64,000 nucleotides of DNA from assembly GCA_029718625.1 (NCBI GenBank), contig CM056377.1, positions 109,714,266-109,778,265 of the forward strand, given 5' to 3'. Made by a program: the position numbers and the translations under genes. The notes under the pieces were generated by a model. The model worked only from the letters and a program-made list of their open reading frames with translations. It ran no database searches and was not told the DNA's origin. This document shows, piece by piece, positions 10,770-24,440 of the stretch. The number at the start of each line of letters is the position of its first letter. Within the stretch, counting starts at the first letter, position 1. The stretch comes from Synaphobranchus kaupii (taxonomy: Eukaryota > Chordata > Actinopteri > Anguilliformes > Synaphobranchidae).

Positions 10770-12757
10770 TAAAAAAGAGCTAAACAACCACTTTCCTATA
10801 AGAGAAGCAGATGACTAACTGCTTCCATGTAACAATGCTTCTCCTATGTGTAATGAATTATGAAGCCCTTTCACTTTGCTCACCGGTGAGTGAAATTGGA
10901 AAAGAGGTAAAGTGAAATTATTATAGCTGATGAAGATAAATGTCAAAAGCAAGTACTTACACAAGCTTCTCCATCAAACTCGTAACATTGGGTGGTGAGA
11001 AACAAGTATCTATTCCTCATAACATCCATGGGACACTACCATTATTTCACCCTCAAGGATATACTCTCAAAGTCTAGTGTCTAATAGTCTTCCATCACTT
11101 TCCTTTCAAATAAGTTGAAAGGCACTTGACTGATTTTAAACAACAAAATAATTTGCTGTCAGCCTAAATTAATAAGCTTTCACTTGTCGTAGGGGGCTTT
11201 GTTAAGAAACATATTTGCTCTGCTTGTGTTACTTCTGGGGAAATGGTTACCTGTCATTTTTTAAGTATTGATTGGATTATAATTATATGAGCACTGTTGA
11301 AACTAACTACAGAAATGCACCACAAATTAAATTAGAATGGCTGAATAATGTTCTCATTGGAACACTTTGAAAGGAAGTGTTTCCCTCACTGAATGTTCAC
11401 AAAGGGGAATGCATTTTTCATTAGAACCTTTTTGAGGGAGTGAACAGTGTTGCATTGTTTCACCTTGTTTCCTTGGTAACCTGGTCCAACACAATAACGT
11501 TTTTAACCCCTTAACACAACTGCCCTGATTCATTAAAATGTATTTATCTTTCTTAAAAGGTGTCGTTCATAAAAATGGAGGCAACTATCATCCAGTACAG
11601 GAAGGAAGTTAGTTCATTCCTGTTAGATTCACTGGGCCAGAATGACTGCCCAGTCCCCATGCTCTGTATATATCTACTCTATTTGAGAAGATATGGTGAC
11701 ATGGCACAGAAATAATTATACATATTAAGTTAAAATATCAAGTTAAATACTCAACATGCTATTTTTAACTGTAATTTCATACCCTTATTCAGTGCACATG
11801 CTCCCAGTACTTGCTGGGACTTTGTTAGCCATCCAAAGTAAGCAGGGCTTAGTAGACACTACAGACAGGACACAAAACAAAAAATGTAGGGATCAGTGCT
11901 TGACCAATAATCACCTCTCTACTGCACTGTGGCCACCAGTTGGCCATAATTGCAATGCATCTGTCATCACAGTTTCTGGTGTGGTGCCCTAAGGCAGGAA
12001 TAATGATGGATCTCCTGATGGTGAGGAACCGAGAGGCTTTCGGCCAATCAGCACCACTGAGCTGGTGACTGTGACAGTCACACACAGACAAACACACCCA
12101 GGTGAGCAATAAAAACATTATTTAGAGTGGACAAATGGCTCCTGCTGCATGTTTCTCTCTCCACAGGCCCTGCAGCGTACAACTGTTCTGGTGGGGTCAT
12201 TGCCTTTTCTGCTACATTTGTTTCACATTCTGATTGGCCTTGCAGTATCTTTTTCTGCTCAGTTTCTCTATGTAAACTTAATATTTACACAGCAGACTAA
12301 TAAACAAGGAGAGAGGAGAGGAAGAGGATGGGAATTGTTAAAACCAATGTCCCATGGCATACATTGCATGCTGGTGGAGTTTGTTTGCAGAGAAGGCATG
12401 AACTGTTGGCATCCATTTAGTAAAATATTTTGGGATACAGCTTTCAGCTGAGGCTCAGGTTTTGGCATTGGGATATCTACTTTTTAGGAAGGGTCTTTTG
12501 TTTCATATGAGATGGGTCACTATTCAAATTGGATAGGTGTGACTGTAAGTGCAGGTTACTCCTCTAATTGTGGTCAGCACGGGGCGTTGGTAAGAACGCA
12601 CAACAATTGGTGTCCAGAACAGTTCCCATTTAATGCTTCTTGAGGTCAGTGCTGTACATAGATGAGCAGGTGTGTGGTTCAAGGAATTACAAAGCAATGT
12701 ATGCAATCATTACCAATAATATTTATCTGCATTTCTGAAATATGAGGCATATAATTA
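10770..12757. other. Non-coding, no gene recognised
   Basis: No reading frame or repeat family is recognised, apart from an RFX-type site at 11467-11480. Confidence 0.5.
11467..11480. promoter_or_regulatory. Match to RFX X-box
   Basis: GTTTCCTTGGTAAC fits the palindromic X-box pattern GTNNCC-N2-RGYAAC bound by RFX factors. No adjacent gene is seen, so function is unknown. Confidence 0.4.
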
Positions 12758-12882
12758 AGCAATATCACACAAGGAGTGCTGCTATACTGTATATTATCAG
12801 CACAGCTGTGATTATACCTATGACCAAATCACTGCCATGCTGATATACAGTATAACAGCATGACCTTGAGTGTGATATTGCT
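12758..12882. mobile_element. MITE-like inverted repeat
   Basis: Two arms of about 45 bp (AGCAATATCACAC...CTGTATATTATCAGCA and its imperfect complement) face each other across a short centre. A related segment with GTGATATTATACTGCATAACAGCAC occurs near 13088-13113, so the family may extend further right. No duplication was identified. Confidence 0.65.
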
Positions 12883-13940
12883 TTTATACAACAGTTCTAC
12901 TTGCCTATAAAATATCTGTCATGTAATGATTGCGACAAGAGATTATGATTCTGTTGTTTATTTGGCTCCGCCAAACAAATATAGTTCCTTCAGAATTCCA
13001 TTTAAAAAATAATGTTTTTTATTCCAACAATGTATCAATTAAAATTTAAACAAAGTGGAGTGATCCTGGGCCGGTGATGAGCTCCAAGTGATATTATACT
13101 GCATAACAGCACTCATGGAACACAGAACAAACTGCAGGCTAGGGATTGTTCTGGCCATTTTGTAAAAGAACACTGAAAGGGAATAGGAGTCTATGGACAT
13201 GTGGGAAGCTTCTGACCAACAAACAAGTTGAAATTGTGAATTAGCCCTGAATCATTACTTGTCCCCATTTCTTGTCCCAGGCAAGAGAGAAAGTGTTATT
13301 GTTGAATCCTGTGAGATTTAGGGAGACATGAACAACTGTTTCTGTGGTGAATTATTTCTAAAACAGTATTCATTTAATAAAATTATTTTTTTTAAATCTG
13401 ATGAATTTTCTTTCTAGATGGTTTCATTTTGCAGTTAATTATTGCAGTTAACCCTATCCACGGTGGCCCCTGAGTGGTAGTCAGATCCCTCCAAATTACA
13501 GTAGTCATGTTTCTCTGAAATTATAAACTACAGCTTTAAGAAAACTGAAAACATTCCAATGCAGGGTTGTTCAGAATATGTACCTACATGCGAATCCACT
13601 TTTGATGTTGTTTTCTCTTCACCCATTAACAGCACAGCAGCCGAGAGCTGGCTCTAATAAGCAAGCTAACATGTACAGTAAGCTGAAAGTTTAATGAATG
13701 AAATGGATAGTGGGTTGGAAATGGATATTTCTCTCGACTCCACTAGGCAGTCTGTCATTAATTTTCTCGTATGGAGGGCGAAAGCGAGTGGCTGGCTAGC
13801 TACGCCGATTGTAGCTTGCTCTGCTGCAAATGCAAATGTTACGCCAAATCTCAGTGCTCAACGCTGCGCAAAGGCTAACGTTAATGCCAGTGGGCTCAGT
13901 CTGCAACAAGCACTGTCACTGCAGTCACACAAATGACACA

Positions 13941-13941
<1 letters not shown>
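12883..13941. other. Non-coding, no gene recognised
   Basis: No supported exon. Part of the MITE family described at 12758-12882 may continue to about 13115. Confidence 0.45.

Positions 13942-13975
<34 letters not shown>
13942..13975. repeat. (CA)n microsatellite
   Basis: About 17 uninterrupted CA units. Confidence 0.98.
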
Positions 13976-13980
<5 letters not shown>

Positions 13981-14212
13981 CAATACAGGGGCTGAAACCA
14001 TTGAGGTGGGGGGGATTTTTTCCCAGTTCTTATCCAAAATTATCGTTCAGTGTCCCCCAGTTAAGGGGTGGGGGGTTAGATAAATAAGTATAAAGTCCAG
14101 AATATACTTCTCATAAAAGGTTTTGAAAAGAAAAAAAGACAGGGAGGGGGGTGAATACTCATAAATTGCAATAGCAATTCATTTTAGACTAGAAAATATG
14201 ACATTTCCTATA

Positions 14213-15141
14213 TGTAACACCACTTCAGCCCCGCCCACTTCTGGTTTTTATCCAAATACAGATAAATAATGTTGATGGTCCAACAGATCCAGATACAGAT
14301 AGTGGCATCGCTGCACATATAAGGGGTTTTCCTGTGTCCTGAGACACTGAGAATATTATGGTGGACCAGGGGCGATAGCCGGGGTTTCTCAAAGTATCCA
14401 CACGTGACACCACAAAACGTTATATATTCCATAGAGGAAAGGGAACAAAGAAAAAACAAAGATGAGAACAGACAGTCCTTCCCTCTCAGACAGAGATATA
14501 AGGAGGAGACGTAAAGGCCTCCCCAACAAAAGGACGAGGAACTTGTAACTTCAAGTAAATAAACAAAAATAACAAGCAATAGGCTTATAGACCTCCAAAA
14601 GTGGAGGAGAAATAAAAGGAAATGAAATAACAGACCATAACCCTAAAACTTAGGGTGAGCAGCACTTGTAGTCTTGAGTATAGGAATAAAGAAAGAGATA
14701 CGGACAGGTAGCTGGAAAAGCAGAACCTCTCTAGGTCAGTCAGTGGCTAGACCGATGAAAGGAACTGACTAGAGCAGAAAAATAAGGAAGATAAATAGGA
14801 TAGAGAGTTAGAGTAGCAGGGAAAAGAAGATCTAAAGATCTACCCTAAGTTACAAACTTTCTACGGGACCTTCCTGCTTTGGCTTATTTGAAACAACAAG
14901 CCAAAACAGTCTCCCAGTCCTATACCTTACCGGCTACCAGAAATACGAGATAACATGGAAGCGCCGGAACAGGAAGACGCAGAGTTTAAATAGGCAGCGG
15001 AAGAGCCGAACAGGTGCAATAGCTGAGTAGCGAGATGAAAGGAAAACCCGACACGGACAAGGAAACAGAAAAAAGACGTCCTGAAGGCGCTTAAAGGGGA
15101 CGAGAGAGTAAAAAAGGAAAATAAGCCTGCAGACTATGACA
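14213..15141 (-). mobile_element. LTR, about 0.93 kb, related to the 52-kb LTR
   Basis: On the minus strand it starts TGTCATAGTCTGC and ends GGTGTTACA. It shares ordered blocks with the LTR at 52248-52959: GCACCTGTT, a TATA-like box (TATTTAAA near 14984-14991), CCGG.GCTTC, CGGTAAGGTATAGGA and TTGTTTCAAATAAG. The flanks (CTATA and GCACA) do not match. Just upstream in minus sense is a purine-rich tract (GGAGAGTAGGGG), so this may be the 3' LTR of a truncated element, with that tract as the polypurine primer, instead of a solo LTR. Confidence 0.72.
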
Positions 15142-17690
15142 GCACACCCCTACTCTCCAAGTTGCACTGCAGGCCAATAAAACAGCAGGATGCTAATAGC
15201 TTAAACCATGTTTACAACCTTCATCTTGCCATAGTTACAGACAATAGAATGCACCCTTTATACACGCTAAGAAATCATGTTTTCCGATATAGGAACAATA
15301 ATATATTTTTTAAACGTTGTACAAATACGCATTCTGTGTTTTCCCCTTGCTTACTGTACTATTTACAGTACCCGGTGTACTTTCGGTTTAGTAGACACCT
15401 CATTTTGTTCTTCAAAATCTCTGCTATAAAAATATTTAATGAAAAAAATATCCTACCTGGTATTAAGCTACAACTGTTTTCTGGTTAACCCTGAAGAGTT
15501 TATCTTATTACAATCTAAAGTCCAATACAGTCAACATTTCCACAGGGACTAAATATCACACTTGCAGCTGCAATACATTGCTGTTATGTAAAAACACACA
15601 TACTATTTTATTAAGCCAAACTCACAAAAAGTAAACAAAAGTCATCAAAACCAAAACCAAGACACTCACTTCTCCTTGAAGGTTCAAATCAAAAGTGAGT
15701 TTGTAGGGCCAACTTAATTAACACATGGGTGACAGGTGACCTGATTCTCATCAGCCTCACCTGTCACCCTGCCGGTGAATAGCGCCAGTGCCGACCACCA
15801 GGGGCAGCACATAAAATCCCTTCCCGGCACCACAGTATATAAAGACATTAGGCTACGTATTATGTATATACTTTATGTGATGATTGTGATGTAACTGTAT
15901 TATGTTGCAAATTTCTGAATGATACAGCCTCTTCTTCAATTCAAACTTTAAATCTTGGATGTGCATTGAATATATTTTTAGATATTGACAAGTAAATAAG
16001 ACTAGTAGAAACTAGGGGAAAAGTGCCTTTTGTGGGCCAAAGTTAGATCGGGTTAAACTTGGGGTAGACCAGATTTAAACTTGTGTAATAAATACCTTGT
16101 TGTTGAATTACCAGTGCAAGTATACTTGTAATTCTTGTAAAGTCCGCATTGCTCATTTTGAATTCTTGGCACTCTTTGTTCCAGCGGTGGTTTATGCATT
16201 TGTATATTCATCCATGTATGGTTTTGATTAGGTTTCCTTTGGAAAGAAATTCATATTATCTTTTTGCTTAAAGACAGGAAATCTGTGCAACATATTGAAC
16301 CCCTACAGGGCAAACACTTGAGCAGGCCATAAATTATGTAGAAGAGAGCACAAGATAAACTAAAGCCATATTACCTCAGAAGACCCACACGAGCCAATAC
16401 AAAATGCATACCGATGACAAGCACAGCACTCACCTTGACAGAGATGATCCATCCCATGCTAACTGCTCAGAGTTGCAGAACGAAGGACCGATGAGGCTAC
16501 CCACAGAAGCAATTATGCTATGGAAATTGTGCTATAGGGCTAAGTAGCAAAATATGATTCAATACTCTGAAATATGCAGTGGAGATTTCAAGGTCTTTAT
16601 TTGAAACAGGAAACTGAGAAACAGTAAATTCCCCTGTGAGGAAGAACGGTTGGCACCATGTTTGAACTCCTGCCCAATACCCCTTAATAAACTGCAAACC
16701 CTCATAGATGTTATTCCTCACTGCTATCTACAGTAATCCAATGCATTGTTCTTGGTCATATTGGTAGGCTCATTTGAATGGGGGCGAGGACAAATTTCAG
16801 GATGAGTTATTTCCTCATTCCAGGGGTATGCTGTCAATAGTGAGTTTTGTTATTAAAAAAAAATTATTATTAAGTTTGCTCAAAAATTTGAAATAACTAA
16901 ATCATGGCCAAACCGTAGTACGAGTTCTGGAAAATCATATAATATATTTTCTTTATTATTGATCCTGTGTTTTTCGGCAACCATTTCCAACAGGATTTAG
17001 AGTTTTGTCCATGTGATCCATACAAGTATTTATATCTATGGAACCACAATGGCAAAAACTATTTTAAGTCACCTTGAAGAATGAACACCCAAACTGGAAG
17101 GTTAAAGACAGCATCACGCTCCTGCTATAAATACCTTACAGGTCAGCTCACACCAGTAAGGCTTACATATCCAATGGGACAGCACCATTTGTGATTCAAG
17201 AGTAAGCACCAGATAATGGACAACTTTTTTATTAACAAACTAGACCGGTATCTAGACAACAATATCAATTTATTTTTTTATATAACTACATGGAAATTAT
17301 AGAAAATTAGCGAAGTTTGAAAAAAACGTTGAAAAATCCGCTGACAATAGAATCATAGATATGACGTCATACGTGGAGGAGTGTAAATATTTCCCTACTG
17401 TACACACAGTACTGTGTACAATATTTGTCTGTAAATGTAAATTGTAAATGTCTATCATTTTAAATTTGATATATTTGCAATGCCCTGGAGGGGTGAGCTG
17501 GTTAGTGCGGTATACAACAATGGCAGACTCACAAATCCAACAGTTCTGAGGAGGAAGAGAATTAGAGTATTTTGAGCAGGGACAAATGGGCAAAGATATA
17601 TTTTTGAGCCGTTTTGCTTTTAACCTGATGCCGCACCACGCCAGGATGCAGAAAATACTCCAGCAGACAATTGAATTGTGTTGGAAGATC
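15142..17690. other. Non-coding, no recognisable feature
   Basis: AT-rich with scattered short frames and no domain, repeat family or structured RNA recognised. A GC-richer patch near 15715-15835 contains an imperfect hairpin around GGGTGACAGGTGA and TCACCTGTCACCC. Confidence 0.5.
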
Positions 17691-17699
17691 AGATTGGTA

Positions 17700-18005
17700 T
17701 GTTAGCCTAACGTTAGCTAGTTGTGTTAGCTAACTATTTCTGTGAGAGAAGTTGAAAACTGTCTCTGTGCATTGGCAGGGTTAGACACTAAAATCTGATT
17801 TTTTTCCCACTGGCCACCTGGTGGCCCAAACGCATAGCTAGTTAGCTAACATTATCTTTAGGCTAACTAAGACTGAGATACATAACGTTAGCAAGCTAAT
17901 GTTAAGTTAATGCAGTAAGTTAAACTACTAGCTAGCTACTGAGATCATGTATAAGGAAAGTTAACGTTAGCTAACGTTAGTTCAATGAATCGACAATTAA
18001 CGTTA
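17700..18005. repeat. Cluster of GTTAGC/GCTAAC words
   Basis: GTTAGC, GCTAAC, AACGTTAGC and GCTAGC words recur at least a dozen times, forming short self-complementary stretches such as TTAACGTTAGCTAACGTTAG. Such clusters are common in fish non-coding DNA and probably remain from a degenerate repeat. Confidence 0.6.
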
Positions 18006-18426
18006 AGGAAATCAAAACTTTTTTGTCACTCGAATACCATGCAGTCTCCCGACTTTTTGTGGATTTCAAGGAGCCGAGAGAACAATCAGAAATCCGGACG
18101 ACTATGAGCGAGAAAGACAATTGGCATATTACACCATGAAGATTCTGATCATCCGGTCTCTGTGTCTATGCGCCTGATTTGCTGGTTCATCCGGGCAAAT
18201 TTTTTTATTGTAAAGTCACCAACCTGTTTTAGCAGTATGCCTTCATCAGGGTGGCGTGTTGTTTTTTTAAATATCTGATTTAGTGTGCCGCCATTCAGCA
18301 TCCTTTTTTGGGGGGTGCATTCTTACAACTTATTCTATTGTTCGTAGTTTTTCTTTCACATTTTTTGAATTTCCAGCGTTTTAAATTATCTGGTGCTTAC
18401 ACTTTGACGTATAGGAGGAGATTAAC
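18006..18426. other. Non-coding, no recognisable feature
   Basis: No supported gene. The sequence leads into a homopolymer G run. Confidence 0.4.
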
Positions 18427-18448
18427 GGGGGGGGGGGGGGGGGGGGGG
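18427..18448 (+). repeat. Homopolymer of 22 G
   Basis: An uninterrupted G run. Its length in an assembly may be inexact because such runs sequence poorly. Confidence 0.95.
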
Positions 18449-20690
18449 TTGATGCAGTCCACGATACATGGCATACATGTCAATACCAGAGTCACACAAC
18501 TACACAATTCACTAATTGTATTGTTGTTGACTGCAGCTTTGGCCAATTGTAGATCTGTAGTGAATCTACTGTTTTCCCATAGGATAAGCTCAATGCCATA
18601 ATGGATCTTCTCCCCATTCTCCAAAGAATGCTATTATTATCATTATGTTTCTTTATGTACCTTCTTTCTCCTGGCCCTATTTTTCACCAAACAGAATGTG
18701 AGCTCTTCAACAGCTCACCTTAATGTCACAAGAGTATGTCTTTCCTTTTTTGTCTTAGTCTCACAGCTGTTTTATGATACCATTGCCCTGCTCTGACAGA
18801 GAGAATATATTGAGTAGTAACAAATCCCTCTGGGTATGCCAAAAGTGGCTGTTTGGAAGAGGAGATCAGCAACTCAAAACTAAAAAGACAAACAGCTTTG
18901 TTGGCGCACCTTGTCCATTTTCACTGCGGGATTTTGCCCCAGGCAGGAGAAAAATATGATTAAATGTCAGGATTAGTTCTGATTGTGTGCACAGCGTGTA
19001 ATTAATACCTTATCTTTGACTGGTCAAAAAGTGTCTGCTAAAGCAGTCTACATTTCTGAAAAACATCTCAATAACAATATGTAGAGGAGGAAATGAAATC
19101 GGAAACTCTAGAACAGTGTCAAAAAAAGGTAGCAGGTCATTAACATATAAATAAATTATACTTCAGAATTACCTTCCCTTTGTGAATATAGGGATCTCCT
19201 TTTGACACAGAGCAGTGATGCACAATGTACATTGTATGAAGCAAAGAAAATCTATGCATTTCTAAGCAACAAATCCAGGCATCTGAAGGATGCTATGGCG
19301 AGACTGATGTGGGTTTAATAAATGAGATGCATGGATTAGTTATGACTTCTGCTCTTAGAGTACAAGACAATGAATAATATATTTTCTTACTTTCTGGGAC
19401 ACTTGATAATCTTCACACAGTGGCCACATTACCGTTCCAGTGCTCCTTTTCTCGCCTAGGAAACTTTAGGGTCCACTCAGCAGAATATATTAGAATTAAC
19501 TTTGACGTTCAATTTAATGCAATTTTGTTGTTGCTTTTCTTCAAAACTGTTTTAAAGGCGAGAACATCAACAAAACTGAGTTGCCGAAAATCCTTTTGTA
19601 ATTATTATAATTTTTTTAAATAAACAAGTTTAAATGCACGCATATGTTAAGTACAAATGTTGATCAAGTCCGTAGTGATATAATCAGGAGATAGACAGGT
19701 CTTCTAATTGGAATATAGTTTCCTGACTAAAACTGACTGACAGAAAAATGATCTTACAGGCCTATGCATTTATATGCCATTATTTCTCTCCACCCACCTT
19801 GCATGCATCTGAAATATCACCACTTTGCAATTGTGGTATAAATGTGGCTGTGGCTGGTCTTCAGGTGGCCCCTTGCTTATTTGTGAAGTTTGCACAGAAT
19901 TGCGGGAACATTTGTTTCTGTTCAGCTCTTGACATTGTGCCATATCTACTTCATGTCTCCTGTTGATAATCATATTACTCCCTAAGCATTAATTTTCTGT
20001 GTGATTGAATATCACGCTTGATTCCTTTCCTCGGGCGAGGTCTTCCATCCATTTAATATTCAGGCTCCTACAAAAATACCTCCTGTACTGTTTTCTTTGG
20101 TATCCAGTGTTTTTCATTTTGTATTCAGTATATGATGTCAATGTTTTTCCTTTGAGGTTTGGTACTGTGGGCTGCATGTACATGCGGCTTACAAGATGGT
20201 CTCTTTACTAATTACAGGCAGTACTAATAATGTTGTTTAATTGTGCAATAAGCTGCTCAACACAAATAACTTAATAAATTGCTCATACATTTTTTCCATT
20301 GTTGCTGATGCAACTAAATGCAAAAATAGTCTCATGAAAAGTAGTAGGTGTCTATATTTTCTGATAATATTGTATCACCATTATAGTCTGTATTCCTCAA
20401 TTTTTGCAAAAAGAATTGCCTACCCCATCACTGCAAACTCATCTTTCAGAAGACATGACAACCTGTCATGGCTTTATTGTCAATCTCCACAAGTTCAGCT
20501 GTGCAGCCATTGCACCAGAGGACCACAGAGCTTACAAGGCTGTTGATGATATGTGATGCTTGAAGGGGTAATGACAAATCCACCCATTCTATGTCACCCA
20601 TTCTAAACCTTTTTTACCCTTCAGTTATGCTGGGAAAATATACCGCATCAAGTTCCTTGCCTAGGTCGTTTACAATGTGCTCCCTCCCTC
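18449..20690. other. Non-coding, no recognisable feature
   Basis: AT-rich. No domain, repeat family or RNA gene recognised. Confidence 0.5.
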
Positions 20691-20830
20691 GCCCTTCCAA
20701 CCTGCACTGCTGGGGCTTGGCAGAAACCCCAGAGTGCCCGCGGTGTTCCAATAGGGGAACACTCAAAAACATCCTGAGCTGTTGTCCAAAGGCTCTGGGA
20801 GAGGTCTGTTACCAGACTCAAAACACCTGA
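20691..20830 (+). pseudogene. Fragment resembling the zinc-knuckle end of a LINE-type reverse transcriptase
   Basis: The frame reads PSNLHCWGLAETPECPRCSN followed by a GTLKNILSCCPKALGE segment. Reverse-transcriptase proteins of some non-LTR elements end in a C-x2-C...H-x4-C knuckle with a typical CPLC...GTLEHILSxCPKAL pattern. Here the expected His of EHIL is Asn and nothing upstream looks like reverse transcriptase. It would be a short 5'-truncated relic. Identification is from the motif alone. Confidence 0.5.
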
Positions 20831-23800
20831 TGACCACAGGTTACATCACTGATGATGTGTACTAGTGCATCTAGAGATATATTATTTCAATAGTTATTAA
20901 ATCCTCTGCCAGTTAATACCATTACTTCTTAACATTCACACAGGACTCCCATTACAAAAAGCTAGTTTTGCTAAATAAAGCAGATTATTTTTGAATTTAT
21001 ATGTTGAGATGACGTTTTACGGAGTTGACAAAATGTTATATTTTCTCATTTCACAGCATAGCCACATGTAGCCATTTTATTTTTCTCATTTTCTAAGAGG
21101 TCTCTTAATGCAAGTGAAAATATACATTTTTAAACCATAGTTCTCATTTTGTTTCAATTTAGAAGGGAGATGGAGTTGACCCATTATGTTTTTGATAATC
21201 CTAATATAGCAATATTATTTCTTTAAATAAATTTAAAAAATAGAAAACAGATGGCGAAATGCCTTGCTTCCTTCTGTGAAACCACAGAGTGAGACAGGGG
21301 TCTTTAGGATATAGCTAACCCTTTTTATGACTGATAAATTGTTTGTAGAAATCTGACGATGTTGACAAAAATATTTAAAGGGCCAGCTTTTGCATTAAAA
21401 ATATATTTTAAAGCATGGATGATTATATGCATATCATATCAGTACAAATTGTAAGCTTTAAGTTTTGAAGGCTTAACACATTTTTAAATTGTTTGAAATT
21501 CAGAATTCTTGTCTAGGACAAGGGTGTCTAGGACAAAAATTTAATTGGTGGATTTGATTTGTTATTTATATATAACAAATTATATAGAGGAATACTTGTA
21601 CAAGTAACACTACTAGTAATAATTATAATATGTTTTGGTAGGACATGATTTGTCCCAATTCCCAAAGACCTGTTATTTCAGATACAGCAGTGATCTTCCT
21701 CCCATGGACCTGGATTCCCTGTTTCAAGACACTTCACTTCATAAGCACTGGAAAACACTACACTTCGTAAGCACTGGACATTTTAATGGCCTTTCCCACA
21801 GACTGCAAGCCTTGGCCAACATACATTTAAGCCCAACGGTTTACTTAAAACTTTTGGATTCTATCGTGCATATTAAAGGGGTGTCGGGGATGAATAAACA
21901 CTTTGACATATCAGCAGACAATTGCTGCAGTTGTTCTCCCCCACTCCATTTTCCTTTTTAAAGAATTCCAAGTGACGCAACCTTTTTAATCTGAAAGCCT
22001 ACACAGGTGTCAACCATATATTTTTATTTTTTTAGCCTCCTTTAAATCTAATGTAACTGAGAGCAAGAACACCATATGCAAATGAGTGAAGAATCACCTC
22101 CATTGAATAGGAAAACATGTCAATGTGATTCAGAGAATGCAACATAAACTAGTTTTTGTGCTGTGCTTGCATACTTCCAATTACTCCTTAATGCTTATGC
22201 TCAGGCAGAAAGTGTGTTGCTGTGCACGGACATAAATTTGGAAGATTTATTCCTATAAAGCAGGCATGACTTTTACTTCATCTTCATCAGTGCTCATTGT
22301 GCAGAAAATACTATTTACTATGCACTGATGTTACAAACACGTACATAACAAACCCTTAGCAGACGCTCTAGCCAGAGCAACGTGCAGAAGTGGAGAACAT
22401 CAGTGTTAGTCTCGGGAATACAATAATACGATGTCACCAAGAAGGCACAGAAGGTCATTTATAAAGTGTAAGGCTAACCTAACAAAGAACAATTAGAACA
22501 AGAGAAAGTACCAGTAGACAGATAACCTTTACACAATCTATAAGTATAACATTATCCAGAACGAAAGAAACAGAGGGCAGCCATAGTGCAATCTGAAGAC
22601 TTGAGTCAGAAGACGGGCAGGTTTTCTGCTTTCCTGACTATCGTGGGAAGCTAAATCGAACAGCAGAGCTTTGAATTTTATACAAGTGATGTCAGTAAAA
22701 AGTGTGTGTACATCAGATGTCAAGCCCAAGTGAGTCTACATATTTTCTTTAGCAGAAGATTAATCATATTTATGGTAAGGCAACCACAAGGCTCTGAACT
22801 ACAAATAAATATTAAAACAAACTTTACCAATGAGCACATTTTTTTATATGTATAACTAAGAATAAAAAGCTTTGGCACACTAATTGCAAGTCTCTGTAAT
22901 GAAAGGGAGCTAAGCTTTTGGGTCAGCAGGTATTTCTAATGCAATGAGTGAAAATAGGTTACTTTGATACACCTGGGCACAATAAAGGACATTGACACGT
23001 ATCAGTCCTAAATGATTGCTTAGTCTTAATGCTAGTGCATATTAACAAATATGGCATTTCCGGACATTCCATTTACTTGATTACATATACAGCTGCAAGG
23101 TTAGGCTGTTCTTTTGAATGCTTTGTAAAGGTGTGCTAGAGAATTATGAGAGCATTAATAGACCATTACTAGTCGCAATCAAAGTCACAAGCATTTAGAT
23201 GGCTTGTTCCTGTAATCTGAGACTAGAACACAAATTACTTTTGATGTTTCTTCACTGGTTTGTGCGTTATCTTTAGATTCCAATCTCATAAGTGGTTCTT
23301 GGCAGCAATTAATTTAACGTTTTAGTTCGCTAAGCTTATTAGTTCGATCACACCATATTTGATACAAGTTTGCTCGTAAAAAAAGTGATGATAAAATGTG
23401 TTTATAATAGAAATTGGAACTGTGCTTTGCATCTTATATGTCGCTAGTATGTTTTTGAGTAATACATTTGCATATTCATATGGAACTTGGCTTCCAAGTC
23501 CTAAAAAGACACAGACCAGAGCCTTTCATTGCTTGTCACTGTAGAATAGAAAGCAAGCAGTCTGTTGTTTAACACTGAGATCATGGCGTGGCATGGGCTA
23601 TCTCTAATCATTATCTCATTGTAAATGAAGGAGGCTTTGAGCTGACAGTTAATGTCAAAAACAGGGACTCTGAGAACAACTCTCTTTTGAATTGACCCAG
23701 AAAAGGAACAAACATTTTGGTTGTAAAAGAGCAAGCTGAGAGGGAAAGTGAGAACCAGGCAAGCCACAAGCATGACCTTGTCCCAGCCCTTATCACTGTG

Positions 23801-24440
23801 TACTTCTATACCAAAGGCTCACTGTACCCTACTGCCACTTGATTTTGTCATTTGGTGGTAGGTTCTAAGTATGACTAAGATTTTTTCAATCTACTGATGA
23901 AATACTTCCAAAGGGAAAAATAGAAACACGACACTATTTGGGACACTATAGGTAGAGATTCCTGTCCTAGACTGTGGATGAGCAGCAGTCCCACAGGGAG
24001 TCAGATACACCTTGGGGGTTTGGCAGGTTAGAGGTGATAGCCAACAGAGAACTCTGCTCTAGGCTGAACTGTGGTTCTATGCTGTTCCGCTGCTCTCAAG
24101 CCCGTTGCGCTCAGCTGCTGTTACCATGGAGACCAAGACAGCCACTGACCTGCTGTGGAATGGAAGAAGGATTATTTTGAGTGCGAATGAGTGGTGACAG
24201 CACTATTCCTGTGTGTCTGTGTGGGTATGATACATTTAACCACAATGAGAAAGCCAGCATGTGTGTATGTGTATGAGTGTGCATGTTCATGGAATCGGGT
24301 ATTTATCCTGCTGTTTTGTTGTTGTGTTGTTGAAGTTGTGTTTTTGAAGCCATGTTAGCATCAAATCGTCTCATGAGAACAATTGCTTTACTGTGCCAGT
24401 TTAGCAACAAAGTAAAATACCGGTTTTAGTAAACGCCCCA
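20831..24440. other. Non-coding, no gene recognised
   Basis: Mostly AT-rich unique-looking sequence with no supported exon. One RFX-like site lies at 24120-24133. Some stretches (about 22990-23350) look non-repetitive and could hold conserved elements, which the sequence alone cannot show. Confidence 0.5.
24120..24133. promoter_or_regulatory. Match to RFX X-box
   Basis: GTTACCATGGAGAC fits the RFX motif GTTRCCATGGNRAC. Function unknown without a nearby promoter. Confidence 0.35.

Noticed and set aside
14208..14579. 123-codon minus-strand frame
   Set aside because: It lies within the LTR at 14213-15141 and shows no conserved motif.
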